Shown here one piece after another: positions 26,585 to 32,355 of a stretch of 32,355 nt of DNA (position 1 is the first letter of the stretch; every line of letters begins with the position of its first letter). Made by a program: the position numbers and the translations under genes. The stretch is from Bacteroidota bacterium. Its GTDB lineage: Bacteria > Bacteroidota > JABWAT01. The notes below the pieces were generated by a model. It saw only the letters and a program-made list of their open reading frames with translations. It made no database searches and had not been told where the DNA came from. The stretch is from the NCBI GenBank assembly GCA_020161835.1, contig JAIUNL010000028.1, forward strand, positions 1-32,355, written 5' to 3'.

Positions 26585-27446
26585 CACCTCACCCCATCAA
26601 CACATACGGAATCACCGTTTTATCCCATTTCTTTCCAAAGTAACGAACGGACTGATCTTTCACTGTTGAAATAAAACTGTCCCATTTATCCGGGTGAATA
26701 GTCTGGCAACCCAGGCTTGAGGTTGTGGTATATCCGCCTTTGTGGATATTAACTCCGAAGTAACCGGTTTCTTCATAGTCCGGCTCACCATCACGGATGA
26801 CAGTCACTTCACCCAATCGTTGAACCAAAGCCAGATATTTGTTTTTATGCAAATCAAGGCAATGGGCGTTATACAATCCCGGTTTTAGCCGGGCAATTCC
26901 TTTTTCTTTTCCTGATCCTCTACCCTTTCTGAAGTGAGATGGATCGGTGTTGGCATTGAAAACAGCAGTCACCTGCGGGGAATCAATAAAAAGGACATCA
27001 TCATAAATGCCACGGTTGTTTGCAACAGGATCCCCCATCGTTTTGAGATAATATCCCCGGATTTGCTTCGCACATTTCATGACCAACACAATCACTGGAT
27101 GCAGGGTTCTATCCAGATCATAAGGACTCAACTTCTCATGCAGGTCCGATGAGGAAAGCCTGGGTTTGGCAGAAGGTAAAATCGGTTTAGTCATATCTTA
27201 TTAAGGTATTATCTGGGTGACAAGAATAAATTCTAATAAAAAATAAATGAATTCTTAAGTTATCAGTCAAGGTTGCACTATTTCAAGAAAATAACAATAC
27301 ATACTTTTATGTATTTTTTCAAATTTGGCCGATTTTGTGATATTTGTTGGAAGGTGGGGCTTGATTTTAGGGAAGGTTTTCCCAATGTGGAGGAATGAGG
27401 AGAATCGATGATCAAGAAATTGCCGATCACGATTCCCATAAACCTT
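26585..27446. repeat. Segmental duplication, copy 1 (L,D-transpeptidase gene plus 240 bp upstream)
   Basis: It matches 31342-32178 from the stop codon through about 250 bp upstream of the start. The non-coding part 27252-27440 differs at only about ten positions from its partner, so it is at least as conserved as the coding part. It includes the AATACAT/ATGTATT hairpin (27296-27315). Similarity ends abruptly near 27446. Confidence 0.85.
26589..27194 (-). CDS. L,D-transpeptidase-like protein (copy 1)
   Basis: A 201-residue protein whose C-terminal half has the YkuD-type pattern: His in GYFGVNIHKGGYTTT, then SSLGCQTIHP with the candidate nucleophile Cys. L,D-transpeptidases of this fold cross-link or edit peptidoglycan. 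No signal peptide is seen, which resembles phage-type cell-wall enzymes more than housekeeping ones. Compared with copy 2 it has six extra residues (VMKCAK region, about 38-43). No strong Shine-Dalgarno precedes ATG 27194. About nine in ten residues match copy 2. The variable RKGRGSGKEKG loop lies in the middle. Confidence 0.72.
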   Translation of the reverse strand: MTKPILPSAKPRLSSSDLHEKLSPYDLDRTLHPVIVLVMKCAKQIRGYYLKTMGDPVANNRGIYDDVLFIDSPQVTAVFNANTDPSHFRKGRGSGKEKGIARLKPGLYNAHCLDLHKNKYLALVQRLGEVTVIRDGEPDYEETGYFGVNIHKGGYTTTSSLGCQTIHPDKWDSFISTVKDQSVRYFGKKWDKTVIPYVLMG

Positions 27447-28058
27447 GTTTCCTGACTTTCTTTCCCTTCGGGGAGGTATCCCGAACGCTTTCGGGATACC
27501 CAAAGGCCCTGACCGCCCAACCGCTCTTTGACTTGCAACTGGCACTCCGGCCCTGATCGAATCTGAACGCAGTCGGCAGTAGCATCCTTCAAACACAGAT
27601 TCGATTTAACCGGGCACTGCGCTTGTTGCTGTCCCGAAAGCTTTCGGGAACCGGCTGACGGCGGATGGAATACAAATACTTACAAGTTATTCTTAATTAT
27701 TTATATTTATACCAGAATTAGGGCTAGTGCAGTTTTTCCGCAAACTCAGCGGAAAGTGCGGTTGTGAAATACGTGCGCCTTTCCGTCGGTCGCCGGATCT
27801 ACGACAAGAACGGAATCAAAAACGGTGTTCCTTAAATGTTCAATAATTCATTCGATTCCGTTCTTGCGGGATCAGTGGTGGGAGACGGATTTAGCGTTCT
27901 GAGAATTCAAGCCCACTGAGCGTAGTGGTCGGTGAGCCTGTCGAACCGTCGAAGTGGGAGTCGAAGGGTTGCCTACTTTTTCAAGAAAAAGGGGGTCTCC
28001 GAAGGAAAAGGAAATTGCTCTCTTTAGCCCCGAGAATCGGGAAAGAGTCTGTTTGTTG
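27447..28058. other. 612-bp non-coding region rich in inverted repeats
   Basis: No supported gene. Structures, in order: an 11-bp stem GGTATCCCGAA/TTCGGGATACC with a 4-nt loop (27475-27500); a 10-bp stem ATCGAATCTG/CAGATTCGAT with a 30-nt loop (27556-27605); CCCGAAAG/CTTTCGGG near 27634-27649; TTTCCGC/GCGGAAA near 27736-27756; a 12-bp pair AAGAACGGAATC/GATTCCGTTCTT (27806-27865), extendable to GATC at both ends; and a CCCACT/AGTGGG-bounded REP-like unit with GTCGAA steps (27912-27958). It looks like a graveyard of dispersed palindromes at an insertion hot spot. Confidence 0.6.
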
Positions 28059-28568
28059 TTAATTTTTGGAATCAAACCGGGGTGCTTTTACAATCCGGAC
28101 TTTTTCAAGAAAACCGAGGGGAAGAGGTTGATCAGAAAAGTGGGACCACTGGCAATGTGAATAGTTACTTTTCCCCTTTAAGGATGATTCAACTGGGTCA
28201 TGCAGAACATCCATCTGGTTTCCGTCAGGCAACTGTATCTGCCGGACGGTTCCAACTTCAATTTCAGCAACACCTGTTCCCGGTGGCCAAGTATCATTAC
28301 GTCTGACTGTTTCTGTTATAGATGAAAATATGGCAATATCACTGGAAATAAATCCGGTATTATATCTAAAAAGAGACTCTTTGGGTTTCCCGTCGGGTGT
28401 TATCTGACCCGGCTTACAAATGGAACGCCAGATCAGGGTGGTATCAGGAAGATGCGGGATCTTTATTTGAAATAGCTTTGAAATTTTACGAAGCGTTGAA
28501 CCAAAGTAACTCTTTCCCCAATAAATTCTTTGAAATTTTTTGTGATGGAAAAACCTGTTTGGAATCAT
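28059..28568 (-). CDS. Third protein of the TIGR04255 operon (hypothetical)
   Basis: A 169-residue protein. TTLIWRSICKPGQITPDGKP, then FISSDIAIFSSITETVRR and PPGTGVAEIEVGTVRQIQLP, followed by MDVLHDPVESSLKGKSNYSH, matches the pattern of small proteins encoded after TIGR04255 genes, with the W-R-x-I, G-V-A and DP-x-x-x-x-x-H-x-x-V-like landmarks. Function unknown. The ATG at 28568 overlaps the previous gene by 83 bp and the conserved part begins only at about residue 43, so the true start may be a rarer codon downstream (ATT near 28484 is possible). Confidence 0.6.
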   Translation of the reverse strand: MIPNRFFHHKKFQRIYWGKSYFGSTLRKISKLFQIKIPHLPDTTLIWRSICKPGQITPDGKPKESLFRYNTGFISSDIAIFSSITETVRRNDTWPPGTGVAEIEVGTVRQIQLPDGNQMDVLHDPVESSLKGKSNYSHCQWSHFSDQPLPLGFLEKVRIVKAPRFDSKN

Positions 28569-29061
28569 ATTTTTGAATTTCGAATTTTTCAGCCCCAGGA
28601 TAAAGTATAATAATCAATTTTTTTGATTCAGAAACCAAGGTAATATCAACTGAACCATCTGAAGCGGGACCACTGTAAGCATCAGCCAATTTCAGGAGCC
28701 GCAACTCTTCAAAAAATTTCAACAAACTGCTTAACCGGGTCATTTCATCCAGTAATTCTGAATCAAATGCTTTTGCACCATACCCGTCCCAATTTTCCTT
28801 ATACGACCTGAACTCAGCCAATTCTGCTTCAACTTTTGCTAATTGCAGACCAGGTAAAGAAAACGAGGCTGAATTGATCAGGGTTCGGTAATAATCAGAT
28901 TTCAATAAAAAATTGGTCTTCTCCAAATTTATCCAATTTTCATATTTTTGTTCAACAACTGCTGATCCTGCCGAGTTGTCTGAATTATTTTCAGAATAGG
29001 TTATAAAAAACGACTTTTTCTCAATTTCAGAAGCTTCACAACCGGGTATAAATCCAATCAT
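28486..29061 (-). CDS. Second protein of the TIGR04255 operon (ENWDGYGA family)
   Basis: A 191-residue protein with the landmark YKENWDGYGAKAFDSELLDE (about 92-111), then a helix, then SGPASDGSVDITLVSESKKL. This ENWDGYGA motif followed by a D-G-S strand is typical of the small protein placed between TIGR04255 and the third gene in such operons. Role unknown. It overlaps the TIGR04255 stop as ATGA. The N-terminal 60 residues are polar and variable. Confidence 0.68.
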   Translation of the reverse strand: MIGFIPGCEASEIEKKSFFITYSENNSDNSAGSAVVEQKYENWINLEKTNFLLKSDYYRTLINSASFSLPGLQLAKVEAELAEFRSYKENWDGYGAKAFDSELLDEMTRLSSLLKFFEELRLLKLADAYSGPASDGSVDITLVSESKKLIIILYPGAEKFEIQKYDSKQVFPSQKISKNLLGKELLWFNAS

Positions 29062-29804
29062 ATCTCACCTCCCATGACAACATTTTTTGTGTAGGGTGTC
29101 AATAATGATTCAAAAATTTCAAAAGACTGATCGTGTAATTCAATAAAAACAGATTGGTAATTACTGTTTTCACTTAGTTTACGTAAAAGGCCAATCTGCA
29201 TCTTAACCTTCAGGTCAGAGCCATCCAACCTTGAATTGATATTTAAACTTTTATTAAATCCGTCTACATTCATAAAGCCCAATCCGCAATTATAATCGAA
29301 TGAGCCTTTGAAACCACTATAAAATTTTGGGAAATAATTACTGCCTGTATCCAGGTAGTCTTCAATACTGCGTTCACTAACATCAAAGGTGAAATCATCG
29401 ATGGTTCTGAGCGAAACAGAATCAACCGGGAAGGGTCTATCGAAGGAATCCTGGTAAAGTTTAAAGGTTTTTTCAAGGAACCCCATCATATCTGCCCAAC
29501 CAAGGTACTTTTTAACTTTATTGACAACAATTCTGTTTTGGGTAATCTGAACAAGGTTAATTTTTTCACTGTCCCAACACCTTATTCTGATCGGAATTTG
29601 ACCAGCGGGTTGAAAGGAAACAATAATGGATTGTTCATTAAACTGGTTGGTTGGGAACGGATCATTTAAAAACTCAGTAACTGGATACCCATTTTCAATG
29701 AACTTTTGTGCAAGAGAGAGAATTTGGTTGTTTTCCAAAAAGGAATCTTCCCTGAAAAACAATTCTGCATAAATTTCAGTTAAAGCTGGCTTTTTATAGG
29801 CCAT
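29058..29804 (-). CDS. TIGR04255 family protein
   Basis: A 248-residue protein starting MAYKKPALTEIYAELFF, a clear TIGR04255 opening (P-x-x-E-x-x-x-E-L-x-F). YLGWADMMGFLEKTF, then VDSVSLRTIDDF and the closing FESLLTPYTKNVV with an N-x-x-F/FES pattern, also fit. The family is sporadic across bacteria and of unknown function. GAGGA lies about 6 bp before ATG 29804. It heads a three-gene operon in which each junction overlaps. Sporadic distribution plus the flanking duplicated DNA suggest transfer as a cassette. Confidence 0.78.
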   Translation of the reverse strand: MAYKKPALTEIYAELFFREDSFLENNQILSLAQKFIENGYPVTEFLNDPFPTNQFNEQSIIVSFQPAGQIPIRIRCWDSEKINLVQITQNRIVVNKVKKYLGWADMMGFLEKTFKLYQDSFDRPFPVDSVSLRTIDDFTFDVSERSIEDYLDTGSNYFPKFYSGFKGSFDYNCGLGFMNVDGFNKSLNINSRLDGSDLKVKMQIGLLRKLSENSNYQSVFIELHDQSFEIFESLLTPYTKNVVMGGEI

Positions 29805-29959
29805 TTCTTCCTCATGAGAATTTCACTACTTCTGTTTTTAAATCAAAAACAGTAAAAAAGGGAGCATTTTATTAGCAGTGCAAAGGTAATATAATCTACT
29901 TTAAAACGAAACAGTATGTTTTTAAACGGTTTTGATGTGATTTGGTTCCAATTTCTGAT

Positions 29960-30739
29960 TTAAATAACTTTTCTTAGCAATTTTCTTGAAATATCCGCCT
30001 CAGCATCCAAAGAGGCAATCATTTCACCACCGGCATTTGTGAGTCTTGCCAGATCCTGTTTGCCGATCGTACTTTGGTCTGAGAAAATGAGTAAACTATC
30101 AAAATCAATTTTGGTTCTCAAAAGCCGTTCAAGAATAATCGTTGTTAAACGGGCTTTGTCCCGGTTTGGGATTCCAAAAAGGAATAAAGGCAAATGTTTG
30201 CCTACAATCCGGTAATCAATCGGGTAATCTCTGGAATATTCCATTTCATCAAGGTAGAAGTCCTTTTGAACTTTTTCTTTACCAACAATCCGGTAAAGTT
30301 GTTCCTGCAAATCTTCGTAAAAGGTAGATTCAGCCCGTGCCCGGTTGAGAAAAGTGAGATCATTAATTTTGGTGAGGGCCTGCCCCATCCTGAACAGGTT
30401 GAAACCAAGATTCTCAAGAGGAGTTTCTATAAAAAACTCGCCATTGTCTTCACTTAGTGAGGTTTCAAACTTTATTTGTTCAAAGAGTTTACCTCTGGTG
30501 CCCTCTCTGAATTTATCAATATCATTTTCATAACTCAAATGCATCAGGGTATGACCCATATCCGTAAGCCTGATAACCCCACCGGGCATTTCCCTGATGT
30601 AAAGTTGGTAAGGATCGCCATCAGCAAAAAAGAACGGGGTTTCAACTGAAAGCAAATTTTCGTTTCTGGGGTTGATTTTAACCTCAGCACAAAGAATTGA
30701 ACAAAGAGAGTCCTGAAGTTTATTAATATCCAGATTCAT
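29960..30739 (-). CDS. DUF1828 domain protein
   Basis: A 259-residue protein. LLSVETPFFFADGDPYQLYI (29-48), then GGVIRLTDMGHTLMHLSYEN and DNGEFFIETPLENLGFNLFR, leading to RARAESTFYEDLQEQLYRIV, is the DUF1828 signature. A second part (about 150-259), with DYRIVGKHLPLFLFGIPNRD, fits the region often called DUF1829 in fused forms. Function is unknown; such genes are found in mobile and defence-rich DNA. It begins 3 bp after the preceding gene, with no Shine-Dalgarno, so it is probably coupled to it. Confidence 0.8.
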   Translation of the reverse strand: MNLDINKLQDSLCSILCAEVKINPRNENLLSVETPFFFADGDPYQLYIREMPGGVIRLTDMGHTLMHLSYENDIDKFREGTRGKLFEQIKFETSLSEDNGEFFIETPLENLGFNLFRMGQALTKINDLTFLNRARAESTFYEDLQEQLYRIVGKEKVQKDFYLDEMEYSRDYPIDYRIVGKHLPLFLFGIPNRDKARLTTIILERLLRTKIDFDSLLIFSDQSTIGKQDLARLTNAGGEMIASLDAEADISRKLLRKVI

Positions 30740-30742
30740 TTT

Positions 30743-31246
30743 TTATTGAATTTCAAATAAGAAAGTTTGACTTGTATCATCCGAAACGGTTTTTAAGCCA
30801 GATATATTACAATCAGAAAGTAAACAATGCAATGCACCGTCAAGTGTCTTGTACCTGGTACTTGGTTCGGCAAAACCCTCAGCTTTTTTGTTTGCCTTTA
30901 TATATTTTTCCGAGGCAAAGTGAATATGGTGTGTAGAACCGAGCTGGTTTTTTTCTAATTGATTTCGGTGATTATGACTTGAGCCGTTATACCGTCTGAG
31001 CGTAAGAACCTCCCCATTGGGTGATATCCATAGAAGTCCGCATGAGAAATCATCATCCATTCCATCTCTTGTGTTTTTTCTTTTATAGACTTCAAATTTA
31101 TAACCTGAATCATCGGTGGCGATAACGTTAAAATTAATTTGTTCGTGCCCATCTTTAATCACCACTCTTGCTTGTGGGTTAGTAAGACGTTTCTGGCAGT
31201 TAATTAAGTCTGCAATTTTATCGTCAGTTAAGCTTTCAAATGACAT
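30743..31246 (-). CDS. DUF6978-like protein paired with DUF1828
   Basis: A 167-residue protein. FSCGLLWISPNGEVLTLRRY (67-86), then NGSSHNHRN, HHIHFASEKYIKA and the conserved ending KTLDGALHCLLSDCNISGL match, from memory, the small protein family that precedes DUF1828 genes. The His-rich centre (SSHNHRN, HHIH) and the two Cys near the end (CLLSDC) could bind metal. A GAGGGGG ribosome site is close before the ATG. First gene of a two-gene operon. Function unknown; a toxin-antitoxin-like or defence pairing is speculation. Confidence 0.65.
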   Translation of the reverse strand: MSFESLTDDKIADLINCQKRLTNPQARVVIKDGHEQINFNVIATDDSGYKFEVYKRKNTRDGMDDDFSCGLLWISPNGEVLTLRRYNGSSHNHRNQLEKNQLGSTHHIHFASEKYIKANKKAEGFAEPSTRYKTLDGALHCLLSDCNISGLKTVSDDTSQTFLFEIQ

Positions 31247-31341
31247 TTGCCCCCTCTGAGACTAAAGGAAGTTATAACAATTACACTATTTTCTCAACTA
31301 AATCAAAGAATTTCGATAACCGGGAAAGAAAATCTGCATTC

Positions 31342-32178
31342 CTCATCCCATCAGAACATACGGAATCACCGTTTTATCCCATTTCTTTCCAAAGTAACGA
31401 ACGGACTGATCTTTCATTGTTGAAATAAAACTGTCCCATTGATCTGGGTGAATAGTCTGGCAACCCAGACTGGAGGTTGTGGTATATCCACCTTTGTGGA
31501 TATTGATGCCGAAGTACCCGGTTTCTTCATAGTCCGGATCGCCATCACGGATGACCGTCACTTCTCCGAGGCGCTGAACCAAAGCCAGGTATTTGTTTTT
31601 ATGCAGACCAAGGCAATGGGCGTTATACAATCCCGGTTTTAGCCGGGCTATTCCTTTTTCACTCCCTGTTCCCTTACCCTTCCTGAAGAGGGTCGGATCG
31701 GTATTAGCATTGAAAGCAGCAGTCACTTGAGGGGAATCAATAAAAAGAGCATCATCATAAATTCCCCGGTCGTTGGAAGCTGGGTCACCCATCGTTTTGA
31801 GATAATATCCACGGATGCCCACCACAATCACCGGATGCAGGTTTCTGTCCAGGTCATAAGGGTTTAACTTCTCATGCAGTTCAGATGAGGAAAGTCGGGG
31901 TTTGTTAGATGGTAGAATCGGTTTAGGCATATCTTTTAAGTGACATTTTGGATAAAAAGGATAAATTTCAATAAAAAAATAAACGATTTCTTAAGTTATC
32001 AGTCAAGGTTGCACTATTTCAAGAAAATAACAATACATGTTTTTATGTATTTTTTCAGATTTGGCCAATTTTGTGATATTTGTTGGAAGGTGAGGCTTGA
32101 TTTTAGGGAAGGTTTTCCCAATGTAGAGGAATGAGGGGCATCGATGATCAAGAAATTGCCTATCACGATTCCCATAAC
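31342..32178. repeat. Segmental duplication, copy 2 (L,D-transpeptidase gene plus 240 bp upstream)
   Basis: Partner of 26585-27446. The two copies lie in direct orientation, about 4.75 kb apart, and enclose the TIGR04255 and DUF1828 operons. The non-coding block contains the hairpin AATACAT/ATGTATT (32032-32051), whose stem is unchanged between copies while the loop differs. Similarity ends near 32178. Confidence 0.85.
31343..31930 (-). CDS. L,D-transpeptidase-like protein (copy 2)
   Basis: A 195-residue near-copy of the 26589-27194 product, without the six-residue VMKCAK-region insertion, which makes it probably the ancestral form. The His (FGINIHKGG) and Cys (SSLGCQTIHP) motifs are intact, so both copies could be active. 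No signal peptide is seen. Many base differences between copies are silent or conservative, suggesting both have been under selection since duplication. Confidence 0.72.
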   Translation of the reverse strand: MPKPILPSNKPRLSSSELHEKLNPYDLDRNLHPVIVVGIRGYYLKTMGDPASNDRGIYDDALFIDSPQVTAAFNANTDPTLFRKGKGTGSEKGIARLKPGLYNAHCLGLHKNKYLALVQRLGEVTVIRDGDPDYEETGYFGINIHKGGYTTTSSLGCQTIHPDQWDSFISTMKDQSVRYFGKKWDKTVIPYVLMG

Positions 32179-32355
32179 CCGTTTTCCTTTCTTCTTTTGT
32201 CTTCGACAACCCCCTTTTGACAGGGCAAAAGGAGGCAAAACCCTTTCCGCCGCTTTCCATCTTTGGCTTATGACTACGTTTCATATCGGAACCCGGCGAA
32301 CTCATCAGGCTTCGCCTGACTCAAACACGCCGGCTTCTGACCGATATTGGACCTG
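32179..32355. other. Non-coding end of window with a nested three-stem hairpin
   Basis: At 32283-32347 three nested stems fold on one axis: outer ATATCGG/CCGATAT, middle CCGGCG/CGCCGG, and inner TCAGGC/GCCTGA with a TTC loop. The start of this hairpin lies about 350 bp upstream of the transpeptidase start. A different hairpin lies at the same distance (about 360 bp) from copy 1, at 27556-27605. Possible roles include a recombination-site structure or a structured RNA. No gene is seen. Confidence 0.55.

Noticed and set aside
27267..27596. A 109-aa minus-strand frame whose last 55 residues resemble a frame at 32003-32305
   Set aside because: The similarity comes from the duplicated non-coding block; a second frame is equally open there, the front halves differ completely, and no ribosome site supports either.
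30142..30533. Several plus-strand frames of 60-90 aa over the DUF1828 gene
   Set aside because: They are antisense to a well-supported coding frame and lack ribosome sites.
1..32355. A CRISPR array
   Set aside because: No series of regularly spaced repeats is visible anywhere; only the single repeat-like segment at 168-207 was found.
27447..32355. Integron attC sites in the hairpin-rich gaps
   Set aside because: The folded shapes are suggestive, but the conserved RYYYAAC/GTTRRRY ends were not found and no integrase is in the window.
1..32355. tRNA or rRNA genes
   Set aside because: No cloverleaf with a TTCRA arm or rRNA-like stretch was recognised in the intergenic regions.

Overview
All genes in this window lie on the minus strand except one insertion sequence, so the operons read from high to low coordinates. 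No rRNA or tRNA is visible, so taxonomy is inferred. Two secreted proteins end in a type IX secretion (T9SS) C-terminal domain with the NYPNPFNPST motif. Together with a clear Shine-Dalgarno before most genes and an AT-leaning composition, this suggests a member of the Fibrobacteres-Chlorobi-Bacteroidetes group, probably near Ignavibacteria/Chlorobi rather than Bacteroidia. That placement is tentative.

Region 1 (1-8935) is a complete type I-B CRISPR-Cas locus in the order cas6-cas8b-cas7-cas5-cas3-cas4-cas1-cas2. REP-like hairpins sit in its only two long gaps. No CRISPR array is present. Beyond cas2 there is one repeat-like 40-bp palindrome-bounded segment, then what looks like the end of an IS256-type insertion sequence that runs off the window. 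A TATAAT box precedes cas6. The roughly 80 bp around it is repeated upstream of the next gene (9177-10421), an unrecognised protein with a possible PD-(D/E)XK nuclease core and a Cys/His-rich tail.

Region 2 (10800-14471) is a tightly coupled, AT-rich three-gene operon and the best candidate for an undescribed system. It encodes (i) a STAS-like domain plus a GHKL/HATPase domain, (ii) a STAS-like domain plus a phosphoribosyltransferase-fold domain, and (iii) a calcineurin-like phosphoesterase fused to a second phosphoribosyltransferase-fold domain. An IS5-family element (14555-15800) whose transposase carries two in-frame TAG stops has landed 83 bp upstream.

Region 3 (15935-17780) is a bacterial ubiquitin-like conjugation module: a multiubiquitin-type Ubl, a DUF6791/ThiF (E1-like) protein and a DUF6527 protein. 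With regions 1 and 2 it makes this stretch look like a defence island.

Region 4 (18327-26490) is mostly a secretome: a small KTSC-like protein, a giant N-acetylmuramoyl-L-alanine amidase with Ig-like, BACON, beta-propeller and T9SS domains, a TolB-like propeller, a small unknown protein, a T9SS-sorted protein and a GVYG-repeat/peptidase S74 tail-fibre-like protein.

Region 5 (26585-32355) has two near-identical L,D-transpeptidase-like genes, each with the same 240 bp upstream. They bracket two accessory cassettes: a TIGR04255 three-gene operon and a DUF6978-like/DUF1828 pair. A short hairpin-containing element recurs upstream of both transpeptidases, upstream of the Ubl module and, more weakly, upstream of the 9177-10421 gene.
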